From assembly GCA_035294245.1 (NCBI GenBank), contig DATGLG010000019.1:10758-74757 (forward strand): a stretch of DNA of 64,000 nt. Reading direction: 5' to 3'. The position numbers and the translations under genes are program-made. The notes beneath the pieces are model-generated. The model ran no database searches and was not told where the DNA came from. It saw nothing but the letters and a program-made list of their open reading frames with translations. How positions within the stretch are numbered: the stretch's first letter is position 1; each line of letters starts with the position of its first letter. This DNA is from DATGLG01 sp035294245. Lineage in GTDB: Bacteria > Pseudomonadota > Alphaproteobacteria > JACZXZ01. Of the stretch, positions 1-8,813 are shown piece after piece.

Positions 1-87
1 GCGCGCCGTCTCGGTTACGCGATGATGCCGCCGGCTCTCCTCGGGCAATAAGTCCCGCGTGCCGCGGACCGGCTGCAGCTCGGCCAA
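1..87 (-). CDS. hisS: Histidine--tRNA ligase, N-terminal fragment
   Basis: Partial gene cut by the window edge; only the first 29 codons are present. The frame reads MAELQPVRGTRDLLPEESRR and onward, the characteristic HisRS opening with its PVRGTRDLLP motif (class II aminoacyl-tRNA synthetase that charges tRNA-His in the cytoplasm). The only possible start is TTG at 85-87, because the same frame is closed 15 bases upstream by the ispG stop codon; a GGGAG Shine-Dalgarno lies six bases before the TTG. It is co-directional with and immediately downstream of ispG, a common alphaproteobacterial pairing. The non-ATG start would make a standard caller miss or shorten it. Confidence 0.85.
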   Translation of the reverse strand, partial: MAELQPVRGTRDLLPEESRRHHRVTETAR

Positions 88-102
88 GGAAATCTCCCGT
101 GT

Positions 103-1245
103 CTACTCGGCAGCGCTGCGCGGCGCCGCGTCTTGCTTGGCCTTCTCGGCCTCGATCTCGGCGGCCCGCTTCTCGACCAGCTCGACGAGGTGGCTGACGA
201 TCTCCTCGTCGCTGCCGTGCAGCACGTGGTGCTTCTCGCCATTGATGTAGACCTGGTGCGAGCGCTTGCCGCCGCCGGTCAAGCCGACCATGGTCTCGCG
301 CGCCTCGCCGGGGCCGTTCACCACGCAGCCAATCACCGAGAGGGTCATGGGCGTGGTGATATGGGCGAGGCGCTGCTCGAGCTTCTCGACCGTGGGGATC
401 ACGTTGAAATTCTGGCGCGCGCAGGACGGGCAGGAGACGACGCTCACGCCGCGATGACGCAGGCCGAGCGACTTCAGGATGTCGAAGCCGACCTTGACCT
501 CCTCGACGGGATCCGCCGAGAGGGAGACGCGAATGGTGTCGCCGATGCCGGCCCAGAGCAGCGTGCCGATGCCGATCGACGACTTGATCGTGCCGCTGCG
601 CAGGCCCCCGGCCTCGGTGATGCCGAGATGGAGCGGATAGTCGCAGGCCTCGGCGAGGCCCTGATAGGCGGCGACGGCGAGGAATACATCCGATGCCTTG
701 ACGCTGATCTTGAACTCGCGGAAGTCCTCGTCCTCGAGCATCCTGGCGTGATTGAGCGCGCTCTCGATCAAGGCTTCGGGGCAAGGCTCGCCATAGCGCT
801 CGAGCAACTCCTTCTCCAGGCTGCCGGCATTGACCCCGATGCGCATCGAGCACCCGTGATCCCGCGCCGCCTTGACGACCTCGCGCACGCGCGCCTGGCC
901 GCCGATATTGCCGGGATTGACGCGCAGGCAGGCGGCGCCCGCCTTGGCCGCCTCGATGGCCCGCTTGTAGTGGAAATGGATGTCCGCGACGATTGGAACC
1001 TTGGCCTCGCGTACGATCGCGGCGAGGGCCGCCGTCGAATCCTCGTCGGGGCAGGAGACGCGCACGATATCGGCCCCCGCCGCCTCGAGCTGCCGGATCT
1101 GGGTGAGGGTCGCCTTGGCATCGGCGGTCAAGGTATTCGTCATCGACTGGACGCTGATGGGAGCCCCGCCCCCGACCGCTACCTTGCCCACATGGATCTG
1201 GCGGCTCTTGCGCCGCGTGATGTCGCGATAAGGCCGAACGCTCAT
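103..1245 (-). CDS. ispG: 4-hydroxy-3-methylbut-2-en-1-yl diphosphate synthase
   Basis: IspG (GcpE) converts methylerythritol cyclodiphosphate to HMBPP in the cytoplasmic MEP isoprenoid pathway and needs a [4Fe-4S] cluster. The 380-residue protein has the typical N-terminal TIM barrel (IHVGKVAVGGGAPISVQSM, SVQSMTNT) and the C-terminal cluster motifs CPSCARQNFN and GCVVNGPGEA that supply the cysteine ligands. The start at 1245 (MSVRPYRDITRR) was chosen over an upstream in-frame ATG because family alignment begins there and an AGAGAG ribosome site precedes it. It is followed after 15 bases by hisS and preceded by the RodZ-like gene, so it is probably part of the run that begins at lysC. Confidence 0.96.
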   Translation of the reverse strand: MSVRPYRDITRRKSRQIHVGKVAVGGGAPISVQSMTNTLTADAKATLTQIRQLEAAGADIVRVSCPDEDSTAALAAIVREAKVPIVADIHFHYKRAIEAAKAGAACLRVNPGNIGGQARVREVVKAARDHGCSMRIGVNAGSLEKELLERYGEPCPEALIESALNHARMLEDEDFREFKISVKASDVFLAVAAYQGLAEACDYPLHLGITEAGGLRSGTIKSSIGIGTLLWAGIGDTIRVSLSADPVEEVKVGFDILKSLGLRHRGVSVVSCPSCARQNFNVIPTVEKLEQRLAHITTPMTLSVIGCVVNGPGEARETMVGLTGGGKRSHQVYINGEKHHVLHGSDEEIVSHLVELVEKRAAEIEAEKAKQDAAPRSAAE

Positions 1246-1401
1246 GGCTCTCTCTTGGTCATCGGAACGAGGGGGGTTATAGCGCAAACGCCGACGGCAG
1301 GCCAGGGGACCGCCCGATCCGCGCTCTTCATATAGGATCGGCCGCGCCGCCGCGACAAGCCGGCCGCCTCCGCGGCCAGATCGCCACTTGATTTCCGACA
1401 G

Positions 1402-2694
1402 TTACTGCCCGACGGCCGTGCCCGCCGCGAGCCTCGTCGGATCGAGGGCGATATTGCGACGGACCATCCCCATGGGGCCCAGCGAGGGCGCCGTCTTGCC
1501 ATCGACGGACACCGTGAGCGCCCCCGCATTGCCCGTCAGGAGCGTCAAACCGAACTGGTTCGGCACCCGGTAGCTGTCGCCGGGATGGAGAATGCGGGTC
1601 CACACCACGTTGTTGTTGCGGTCGCGAATCTGCACCCAGCTGTCATGGGTGGCGGTCAAGGTGATGCGCGAGCCCGTATTGCTTTCCCCGTAGGCGTGGG
1701 ATTGCGCGGGCTTAAGGGCCGCGGTCTGCTCGGGCGCCGGCGGGATGGAGGTTGCCGCATTCGCCGAAGCCACGGGGGCCGCGCTCGCCGGCGCCGCCGG
1801 CGCTTCTGCGGTGGCCATGGCGGCCGGGGGCGGCGTCGCCGGAGCCGGGGGCGCCGCCGGACCGCTCTCCGCGGCAGCCGGCGTCGCAGCCGCGACCGGG
1901 GGCGGTGCTGCCGGCGTGGACGCAGCCGCTGCGGCTCCAGCCCCGGCGGAAGCCGGCGCGGTCGCGGCATTCGGGGCGGAAGCGGGGGCGCTCGATCCCG
2001 TCGCGGCGGGCGCGGCGCTGGTCTCCGTGCCCTCCGCCGGCGCTGCGGCGGCCGGCTGCGAGGCGGCGGAGGCCGTCGCCGGTGCGGCGGTCGCTTCACC
2101 CGCGGCGGCGCCGGATGTCGGCGGGGCTGCGGCGGTGCCCGTCTGGGACTCGGCGCCCGCGGGAGCCGGGGCAGGCGCCGCGGGCGGCTTCGCCGCCTCG
2201 GTCGCGAGCTCGGCCGGAACCGGCGGCACGCCTTCGGCCATCGTCGCGCTGCGGTGATGCCAGTAATACCAGCCGCCATAGGCGGCTCCCGCGAGCACAA
2301 GGGCAAGGACCAGCACCGTCCCTCCGGGGAAGCGGCCCTCTGGCAGCGGCTCGGGGAAGACGAGCGTGGTATGACGGCTCAGCCCTTGGCTTTCCTCCTT
2401 GAACAGCCGCACGATCTCCTTGCTGTCGAGGCGCAGATAGTCGGCATAGGCGCGCACGAACCCGAGGGCATAGGTGGTGCCCGGCAGATCGCCGAAGCGC
2501 CCCGCCTCGATGGCTTCGAGATAGGGATAGCGGATGCGCAGCGCGGCCGCGACCTCGCGCAGATCGAGGCCCATGCTATGACGCCCCTCGCGCAGCATCG
2601 CCGCTACGCTGCTCGGCGCAGGGGCGATATGGGGCTCGCGCGGCGCGCGGCCGTCCTCGATGATCCTGAGGCTGTCCCGCTTCAGCTTGGCCAT
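1402..2694 (-). CDS. RodZ-like helix-turn-helix membrane protein with DUF4115 domain
   Basis: 430-residue protein with three parts: an N-terminal cytoplasmic HTH of the Xre/HTH_25 type (about residues 30-110, with LREGRHSMGLDLREVAAALRI), one transmembrane helix near residue 140 (TVLVLALVLAGAAYGGWYYW), and a long Ala/Pro/Thr-rich linker of roughly 200 residues leading to a C-terminal DUF4115 domain (SWVQIRDRNNNVVWTR ... GPMGMVRRNIALDP). This is the architecture of RodZ, which links MreB to the envelope and helps set cell shape. The start at 2694 (MAKLKRDSL) has a GGGGGAAGAG site; the longer frame from 2751 is less likely. It sits between ptsP and ispG. The periplasmic linker is unusually long and low in complexity, and its antisense frames give long arginine-rich shadow ORFs. 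Confidence 0.85.
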   Translation of the reverse strand: MAKLKRDSLRIIEDGRAPREPHIAPAPSSVAAMLREGRHSMGLDLREVAAALRIRYPYLEAIEAGRFGDLPGTTYALGFVRAYADYLRLDSKEIVRLFKEESQGLSRHTTLVFPEPLPEGRFPGGTVLVLALVLAGAAYGGWYYWHHRSATMAEGVPPVPAELATEAAKPPAAPAPAPAGAESQTGTAAAPPTSGAAAGEATAAPATASAASQPAAAAPAEGTETSAAPAATGSSAPASAPNAATAPASAGAGAAAAASTPAAPPPVAAATPAAAESGPAAPPAPATPPPAAMATAEAPAAPASAAPVASANAATSIPPAPEQTAALKPAQSHAYGESNTGSRITLTATHDSWVQIRDRNNNVVWTRILHPGDSYRVPNQFGLTLLTGNAGALTVSVDGKTAPSLGPMGMVRRNIALDPTRLAAGTAVGQ

Positions 2695-2790
2695 GCCTGC
2701 TCTTCCCCCCGGGCGCAATCGCGACGATACGTCGCGGCCGTTCCCCGGCAACCCTAAGCTCTAGCAAAAAGGCCGGTCATCAACAACGGC

Positions 2791-5058
2791 TTAGATCGCA
2801 ATGCCATGATCGACCGCATAGTCGTGGAGCTTGGCCCGGACGGAGTGCCCGGGAAGGCCGATCAGCGTCTCGAGATAGGTGGCAAGCGGACGCACGGCGA
2901 GGCTGCGGATCATCATCTTGATCGGCCCGATGGCAGGCGGCGAGACCGACAGGCTGCGCAGGCCGAGGCCGATCAAGGCCATCGCCTCGAGGGGATGGGA
3001 GCCGGCCTCGCCGCACAGGCTGACGGCAGCACCACGCGCCGCGCAATCGGCGATCACCCGCCGGAGCATGGCGAGCACTGGCGGCGACAGGAGATCATAG
3101 CGATCGGCGAGGCGCGGGTTGGTGCGGTCCGTCGCGAAGAGGAATTGCAGGAGGTCGTTGCTGCCGATGGAGACGAAATCGACGCGCTCGAGGAGCGTCG
3201 GGAGCTGCCAGACGAGCGAAGGCACCTCCAGCATCGCGCCGAGCTTGAGTTCCGCCGGAGGAGGCGTGCCCGCGGCGACCTGGCGCTCGTATTCGAGCTT
3301 AAGGACGGCGCGGGCGGCGTCGAACTCCGCCACCTCGGCGATCATCGGGAACATGATATGGAGCGGGCGCCCGGCCGCGGCGCGGATGAGGGCGCGGAGC
3401 TGCTGGCGCAGCATCGCCGGCCGGTCAAGCCCGATGCGGATGGCGCGCCAGCCCATGGCCGGATTCTCCTCGTGACCGTCGGGGAGATAGGGGAGCCCCT
3501 TGTCGCCGCCGATATCGAGGGTGCGGAAGATGACCGGCTTGCCGCGCGCGAGATCGAGGACACGGCCGTAAATCTGCGCCTGCTCGTCGACGGTGGGGAA
3601 GCTCGCGCGCATCATGAAAGGCAGCTCGGTGCGGTAGAGGCCGATGCCGTCCGCCCCGGTCTCGTGCAGATGGGGCATATCGATGAGGAGCCCGGCATTG
3701 AGGTGCAGCGCCACGCGCTCGCCGTCGCGCGTTACGGCGGGAAGGTCGCGCGCCGCGGCATAGCTCGCCGCGCGCTCGGCGCTCAGCCGCACGCTCTCGC
3801 TGAAGCTCTGCTGCACGTCTTCGCCGGGGCGCACGAAGACCACGCCGCGCTCGCCATCGACGATAAGCGGATCGAGCATGTCGATCTTGCTGAAGGCGTC
3901 GCGCACCCGGCCGACCACGGGAATGGCGAGGGCTCGCGCGATGATGGCGACGTGGGAGGTGGGTGCTCCCTCCTCGAGCACCAGGCCGCGCAGCTTGGCG
4001 CGATCGTAGTCGAGGAGCTCGGCCGGACCCATGTCGCGCGCCACGACCACGATGTCGTCGGGCAGCTCGGCCGGCTTGGGCTGCTCGTCCTCGGCACCGA
4101 GATGGAGGAGGAGCCGATCGGTCAACTCGTTGAGCTCGCCGAGCCGCTCGCGGAAGAAAGGATCGGCGACTTGCGCCATGCGCGCGCGGGTGTCGTTCTG
4201 CACCTTCTGCACGGCCGCCTCGGCGGAGAGCCCGGTCTGGATCGCCTCGCGCACCCGCCGCGTCCAGCCTCGATCGCCGATCACCATGCGGTAGGTCTCG
4301 AGGATCTCGCGATGCTCGCCATGGGCCATGTCGGCGGAGGCGAGCATGGTATCGAGGGCGCTTTTCAGCTCGCCGAGCGCCGTTTCCAGCCGCGCGAGCT
4401 CGGTCTGGGGGTCCTCGGCGATAACGCGGCGCACGGCGATACGTCGGTGATGCAGGAGCGCCTGGCCGATGCCGATTCCGGCATTGATGCGCATGCCGTC
4501 GAGGCGCACCGGGAGAAGCGCGATGCCGTCGGTCGGCGCCAGCTCGGAGGCGCCGACGAGCTCGCCCGTCGCCAGGGTCTCGGCGAGGACCATCGCCACC
4601 GTCTCGAGGATCTCGACCTCCTCCTCGGTGTAATGGCGTTGGGTGCGGTTCTGCACGACGAGGACGCCGAGCACCCGGCCGTCCCGCAGGATCGGAACAC
4701 CCACGAGGGAGTGATAGATCTCCTCGCCCGTCTCGGGCCGAAAGGCGAACTTGGGGTGATGCTGCGCATCGGCCAAGGCGAGCGGCCGCGCATAGGCGGC
4801 GATGTCGCCGACGAGACCCTCCCCCACCCTGAGGCGGGTGCGATGCACCGCCTCGCGCTTGAGCCCCTCGGTCGCGAAGAGCTCCAGCACCTCGCCGGCG
4901 CGCATCACATAGATCGAGCAGACCTCGGCGACGATGTCGGCCGCGATGACGCGCACGATCTGGTCGAGCCGGGCCTGAGCCGACCCTCCCGCAGCCATGA
5001 TGTCGCGCAAGCGCCGCAATAACCTGCGCGCCCCGACCCAACTGATCGGCTCTTGCAT
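2791..5058 (-). CDS. ptsP: Phosphoenolpyruvate--protein phosphotransferase, nitrogen PTS enzyme I
   Basis: 755-residue EI-Ntr, the PEP-dependent first kinase of the regulatory nitrogen PTS. Domains in order: GAF sensor (about residues 15-165), PEP-utiliser N-terminal domain (about 185-305), phosphohistidine swivel domain with the active His near residue 369 in EEGAPTSHVAIIARA, and a C-terminal TIM barrel with SIGSNDLLQF and the catalytic Cys near residue 682 in LCGEAG. In this family the GAF domain senses nitrogen status (glutamine/2-oxoglutarate in studied members), and the phosphate passes to NPr and EIIA-Ntr, which are not in this window. Its start overlaps the stop of the upstream oxidoreductase by one base (TGATG), implying coupled translation. 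Confidence 0.95.
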   Translation of the reverse strand: MQEPISWVGARRLLRRLRDIMAAGGSAQARLDQIVRVIAADIVAEVCSIYVMRAGEVLELFATEGLKREAVHRTRLRVGEGLVGDIAAYARPLALADAQHHPKFAFRPETGEEIYHSLVGVPILRDGRVLGVLVVQNRTQRHYTEEEVEILETVAMVLAETLATGELVGASELAPTDGIALLPVRLDGMRINAGIGIGQALLHHRRIAVRRVIAEDPQTELARLETALGELKSALDTMLASADMAHGEHREILETYRMVIGDRGWTRRVREAIQTGLSAEAAVQKVQNDTRARMAQVADPFFRERLGELNELTDRLLLHLGAEDEQPKPAELPDDIVVVARDMGPAELLDYDRAKLRGLVLEEGAPTSHVAIIARALAIPVVGRVRDAFSKIDMLDPLIVDGERGVVFVRPGEDVQQSFSESVRLSAERAASYAAARDLPAVTRDGERVALHLNAGLLIDMPHLHETGADGIGLYRTELPFMMRASFPTVDEQAQIYGRVLDLARGKPVIFRTLDIGGDKGLPYLPDGHEENPAMGWRAIRIGLDRPAMLRQQLRALIRAAAGRPLHIMFPMIAEVAEFDAARAVLKLEYERQVAAGTPPPAELKLGAMLEVPSLVWQLPTLLERVDFVSIGSNDLLQFLFATDRTNPRLADRYDLLSPPVLAMLRRVIADCAARGAAVSLCGEAGSHPLEAMALIGLGLRSLSVSPPAIGPIKMMIRSLAVRPLATYLETLIGLPGHSVRAKLHDYAVDHGIAI

Positions 5059-6095
5059 CAGTCTGCGGCTCCGCGCCGCTCCCTTGCCATCAGCGCCGCG
5101 AGCGCCTGACCGACGAGCTCCTCGATGATCTCCGCCGTCGCCTGCTCGCGCGTCACCATTCCCACGCTCTGCCCGGCCATGAGCGAGCCGGTCTCGACAT
5201 CGCCGTCGATGACGCCGCGGCGCAGCGCGCCCGCCCAGAAATGCTCGATCTCGAGCTGCGCCGCCTCCTTATCGAGCTCGCCGCGATTGTAGCGCGCGAT
5301 GACGTCGCGCTGGGTCTCGAGAAAGCGCTCGGTGGCCTTGTTGACGATGGCGCGCACCGGGATGACGGGAAAGCGGGGATCGAGCTGCACCGAGGGCATG
5401 GCGTCGCGGGCGTCGGCGCGCAGAAAGGCCTTCTTGAAATTGGGATGGGCGATCGACTCGCGGGCGCAGACGAAGCGGGTGCCGAGCTGGCAGCCCGCCG
5501 CCCCCATCTCGAGATAGGCGAGGACCGCCTCGCCGCGCCCGATTCCGCCGGCGACGAAGACCGGCACCTCGCGGATCACCGGCAGGATCTCCTGCGCCAG
5601 CACCGAGGTGGAGACGGCGCCGATATGGCCGCCCGCCTCGGCCCCCTCGACGACGAGGCCGTCAACACCCATGCGCACCAGCTTCTTGGCGATGGCGAGG
5701 GCCGGGGCGAAGGCCATCGTCTTGGCGCCGGCCGCCTTCACCTTGCGCAGAAGGGTGCCGCTCGGCATCCCCCCCGCGAAGACGACGTGTCCGACCTGTC
5801 CGGCGATGCAGGCATCGGCGAGGGCCTCGAGGGCCGGGTGCATGACGATGAGGTTGACGCCGAAAGGTCGCGCAGTGAGCGCGCGCGTCGCCGCGATCTC
5901 GTCGGCGAGCTGCTCGGGCGACATGGCGCCGCAGGCGATGACGCCGAAGCCGCCGGCATTGGAGATGGCGGCGACGAGATGCCGCTCGGAGACCCAGGTC
6001 ATGGCCCCGCCCATGATCGCCTGCGGGCAGCCGAGGAACTCGGTGCCGCGCTGCCACAGCTGATCGAGGCGCCGCCGGGCGCTCGCGAGGTCCAT
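5058..6095 (-). CDS. Nitronate monooxygenase / FabK-like NAD(P)H-dependent flavin oxidoreductase
   Basis: 345-residue FMN-binding TIM-barrel protein of the NMO (2-nitropropane dioxygenase) superfamily. Visible family features are the start region LGCPQAIMGGAMTWVSERHLVAAISNAGGFG, the central GVDGLVVEGAEAGGH and the phosphate-binding VFVAGGIGRGEAVLAYLEMGAAGCQLGTRFV. Members either oxidise alkyl nitronates or reduce enoyl-ACP (FabK); sequence alone does not separate these here. The gene lies four bases after lysC and overlaps ptsP by one base, so it is almost certainly in their operon. Why a flavin oxidoreductase sits between aspartokinase and EI-Ntr is unknown. Confidence 0.85.
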   Translation of the reverse strand: MDLASARRRLDQLWQRGTEFLGCPQAIMGGAMTWVSERHLVAAISNAGGFGVIACGAMSPEQLADEIAATRALTARPFGVNLIVMHPALEALADACIAGQVGHVVFAGGMPSGTLLRKVKAAGAKTMAFAPALAIAKKLVRMGVDGLVVEGAEAGGHIGAVSTSVLAQEILPVIREVPVFVAGGIGRGEAVLAYLEMGAAGCQLGTRFVCARESIAHPNFKKAFLRADARDAMPSVQLDPRFPVIPVRAIVNKATERFLETQRDVIARYNRGELDKEAAQLEIEHFWAGALRRGVIDGDVETGSLMAGQSVGMVTREQATAEIIEELVGQALAALMARERRGAAD

Positions 6096-6099
6096 GGGG

Positions 6100-7320
6100 T
6101 CAGGCGGCGTCCAGGCCGTAGGCCGTGTGGAGCGCGCGCAGAGCCAGCTCGGTGTATTTCTCGTCGATGAGCACGCTCACCTTGATTTCCGAGGTGGAGA
6201 TGACCTGGATGTTGATGCCCTCCTTCGAGAGCGCCTGGAACATGCGCTGGGCAATGCCGGCGTGGCTGCGCATGCCGACGCCGATCACCGACACCTTCAC
6301 GACATTGGCATCGGGGACGAGGCGCTCATAGCCGAGCGCCTCGCGCTGCGCCTCAAGCACCTTCACGGCCTGGCCGAGATCGCCCTTGGCGACGGTGAAG
6401 GTGAGGTCGGTCGTCTTGCCGTCGTCGGAAGAGCTCTGGACGATCATGTCCACGTTGATGTTGGCCTCGGCGAGGGGGCCGAAGATGCCGGCGGCGACAC
6501 CCGGGCGGTCGGCGACGCGGGCCAGAGTGATCTTGGCCTCGTTGCGGTTGTAGGTGAGCCCGCTGACGACTGCTTGTTCCACGATCTCGTCCTCGTCCAC
6601 GACCAGGGTGCCTGGCTCGTTGTTGAAGCTGGAGACGACCTGGAGCCGCACGCGATGCTTCATCGCCATCTCGACGGCGCGGGTCTGCAGCACCTTGGCC
6701 CCGAGCGAGGCCATCTCCAGCATTTCCTCGTAAGTGATTCTATCGAGCTTGCGCGCCTTCGCAACGATGCGCGGGTCGGCGGTGTAGATGCCCTCGACAT
6801 CCTTGAGGATGTCGCAGCGATCGGCGGCAAGGGCCGCGGCCAAGGCCACCGCCGAGGTGTCGGAGCCGCCGCGACCGAGCGTGGTGATGCGGCCGTCGGA
6901 GCCCAGGCCCTGGAAGCCGGCAACCACGGCGACCTGGCCCTGCTCGAGGCGGCGGATGAGCTCGCTGCCGTCGATGCCGTCAATGCGCGCCTTGCCGTGA
7001 ACGTTGTCGGTACGCAGCGGGATCTGCCAGCCGAGCCAGGAGCGCGCCTGCACGCCGATGTCCTGAAGGGCGATGGCGAGGAGCCCCGCGGTCACCTGCT
7101 CGCCGGAGGAGACGACGACGTCGTATTCGCGCGCGTCGTGAAGCGGGGCCGTCTTCTCGGTGAGAGCGACGAGCTTGTCGGTCTCCCCGGCCATGGCGGA
7201 GACCACCACCGCGACCTGGTGGCCGTCATCGACCTCGGCCTTCACGCGGCGCGCCACATGCTTGATGCGCTCGATATCGGCGACAGAGGTTCCGCCGTAT
7301 TTCTGGACGATTCGCGCCAT
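6100..7320 (-). CDS. lysC: Aspartate kinase (aspartokinase)
   Basis: 406-residue enzyme that phosphorylates L-aspartate, opening the pathway to lysine, threonine, methionine and diaminopimelate. The N-terminal kinase domain opens with MARIVQKYGGTSVADIERI and has VVVSAMAGETDKL and LGRGGSDTSAVALAAAL; two ACT domains follow (about residues 265-405), which normally bind lysine/threonine for feedback control. The start at 7320 fits the family length; the frame stays open about 110 codons further upstream, but that stretch has no homologous look. First gene of the minus-strand run lysC-flavin oxidoreductase-ptsP, and divergent from ubiG across about 180 bases that must hold both promoters. Confidence 0.96.
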   Translation of the reverse strand: MARIVQKYGGTSVADIERIKHVARRVKAEVDDGHQVAVVVSAMAGETDKLVALTEKTAPLHDAREYDVVVSSGEQVTAGLLAIALQDIGVQARSWLGWQIPLRTDNVHGKARIDGIDGSELIRRLEQGQVAVVAGFQGLGSDGRITTLGRGGSDTSAVALAAALAADRCDILKDVEGIYTADPRIVAKARKLDRITYEEMLEMASLGAKVLQTRAVEMAMKHRVRLQVVSSFNNEPGTLVVDEDEIVEQAVVSGLTYNRNEAKITLARVADRPGVAAGIFGPLAEANINVDMIVQSSSDDGKTTDLTFTVAKGDLGQAVKVLEAQREALGYERLVPDANVVKVSVIGVGMRSHAGIAQRMFQALSKEGINIQVISTSEIKVSVLIDEKYTELALRALHTAYGLDAA

Positions 7321-7498
7321 GAGCATCCACCCCGCCGCTCTCGTACTCGCTCGGACGACGGGCACCAGTTGGGGTTGTCTTATGTAGTCGGGTTGCCGCC
7401 GGAAGGGCGCGTATTCATACTGAATTTGCGGCGGCGGGCGCAAGGCCCGCGCGCGGCGAGGATAGCGCGCGGCAGACGGGATGAACGGAGGCGCGAGC

Positions 7499-8284
7499 AT
7501 GGTGGAGATGGAGCAGGAGCAAGTTGCGGCCGCCACAGCCGGTCCCGCCGCGCCGAGTATCGATGCCGACGAGGTCGCCCGCTTCGCCGCGATGGCCGAC
7601 GCCTGGTGGGATGCGGACGGCAAGTTCCGTCCGCTCCACAAGCTCAATCCCCTGCGCATTGCCTATATCCGCGACAAGGCCTGCGCCCATTTCGGCCGCG
7701 ACCCCAAGGCCGAGCAGCCGCTCGCCGGGCTCGCCCTCCTCGATATCGGCTGCGGCGGCGGTCTTCTGGCGGAGCCGATGGCGCGGCTCGGCGCGCGCGT
7801 TACCGCGATCGACGCCGCCGAGCAGAATATCGGCGTCGCCCGCCTCCACGCGGCGGAAAGCGGCCTCGCCATCGATTACCGGGCCGAGAGCGCCGAGGCG
7901 CTCGCCGCCGCGGGCCAGCGCTTCGATGTGATCGTCAATATGGAGGTCGTCGAGCATGTCGCCGATCTTCCCGCCTTTCTCGCTGCCTGCGCGACGCTGC
8001 TCAAGCCCGGTGGCATCATGACGATTGCCACTCTCAATCGGACGCCGAAGAGCTTCGCCCTTGCCGTGGTCGGCGCCGAATATGTGCTGCGCTGGCTGCC
8101 GCGGGGCACCCATGACTGGCGCAAATTCCTCCGCCCCTCGGAGCTTGCCCGCGCGCTGCGGGCGCAAGGGATGGTGGTCACGGCCTTGACGGGCGTTACT
8201 TACAGCTTACTGACCGATCGCTTCGCCTTGAGCGACGACCTCTCGGTCAATTACATGGCGGTGGCGGAGAAGCGCGACGCGTGA
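7499..8284 (+). CDS. ubiG: Ubiquinone biosynthesis O-methyltransferase (UbiG)
   Basis: 261-residue SAM-dependent class I methyltransferase that carries out both O-methylations of ubiquinone synthesis. It starts with the family's acidic lead-in (IDADEVARFAAMADAWWDADGKFRPLHKLNPLRIAYI), followed by SAM motif I LLDIGCGGGLLAEPMARLGA and the post-I aspartate region VTAIDAAEQNI. Two ATG codons are close together at 7481 and 7499; the second is preferred because a perfect GGAGG lies seven bases before it. Divergent from lysC and convergent with the DUF1178 gene, the usual alphaproteobacterial neighbourhood. Confidence 0.95.
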   Translation: MVEMEQEQVAAATAGPAAPSIDADEVARFAAMADAWWDADGKFRPLHKLNPLRIAYIRDKACAHFGRDPKAEQPLAGLALLDIGCGGGLLAEPMARLGARVTAIDAAEQNIGVARLHAAESGLAIDYRAESAEALAAAGQRFDVIVNMEVVEHVADLPAFLAACATLLKPGGIMTIATLNRTPKSFALAVVGAEYVLRWLPRGTHDWRKFLRPSELARALRAQGMVVTALTGVTYSLLTDRFALSDDLSVNYMAVAEKRDA

Positions 8285-8293
8285 GGCGACGGC

Positions 8294-8725
8294 TCAAGCG
8301 TCGCCGCGACGGATCCAGGGAATGCGCTGGAACTCGATCCCTTCGGCGGTGAGGCTGCGCGCATCCTCCTCGCTCGCCTCGCCATAGATGTGGCGCCGCT
8401 CGACCTCGCCGTAATGGATCTTGCGCGCCTCCTCGGCGAAGCGCTCACCGACATAGTCGCAATTCGCCTCAACTTGCGCGCGCAGCGCTTCGAGCGCCTT
8501 GCGGGCCGCGACGGCCCGAGGATCGGCGGCCGCGGACGGTTGCGGCTCCGCCTCCCCCCGCTGCCGCGCCAAGCGGGGCGCCATCGGCGACTTGCTCACC
8601 CTGGTGCTCCCGCAGTCGGGGCAGGCTATGGCACGCTTCTTGCGCTGAGTGTCATAGGCGGCGCTGTCGCGGAACCAGGCCTCGAATTCGTGGTGCCGCA
8701 CACATTTGAGACGGTAGAGGATCAT
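8294..8725 (-). CDS. DUF1178 family protein
   Basis: 143-residue conserved alphaproteobacterial protein of unknown function. It begins MILYRLKCVRHHEFEAWFRDS and carries one CPDCGSTRVSKSPMAP motif; together with the N-terminal Cys this looks like a small zinc ribbon similar to FmdB-type regulators. The middle is Ala/Pro-rich, and the C-terminal part (ANCDYVGERFAEEARKIHYGE) is the most conserved block of the family. In related genomes it lies beside the carbon-nitrogen hydrolase and grxC; here those genes are about 7 kb away, beyond an insert. Confidence 0.88.
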   Translation of the reverse strand: MILYRLKCVRHHEFEAWFRDSAAYDTQRKKRAIACPDCGSTRVSKSPMAPRLARQRGEAEPQPSAAADPRAVAARKALEALRAQVEANCDYVGERFAEEARKIHYGEVERRHIYGEASEEDARSLTAEGIEFQRIPWIRRGDA

Positions 8726-8813
8726 CTGATGCGCCTATGGACCCTATCGACACCATGCCAGACTGCCGCCGCTAAAACCTCTTTAATATAGGGCTTTGTC
8801 GAGGGATTCAAAC

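Noticed and set aside
133..1335. 400-codon plus-strand frame opposite ispG
   Set aside because: It mirrors ispG codons and has no homology-like features; high GC keeps antisense frames open.
1585..2757. Arg/Gly-rich plus-strand frame of 390 codons
   Set aside because: Antisense of the Ala/Pro-rich linker of the RodZ-like protein; low complexity only.
2806..5022. 738-codon plus-strand frame
   Set aside because: Complete antisense shadow of ptsP, rich in Asp/Arg/Gly/His as expected from reversed alphaproteobacterial codons.
8781..8792. TAATATAG as a -10 for the methyltransferase gene
   Set aside because: No acceptable -35 at 16-18 bases; left unassigned.
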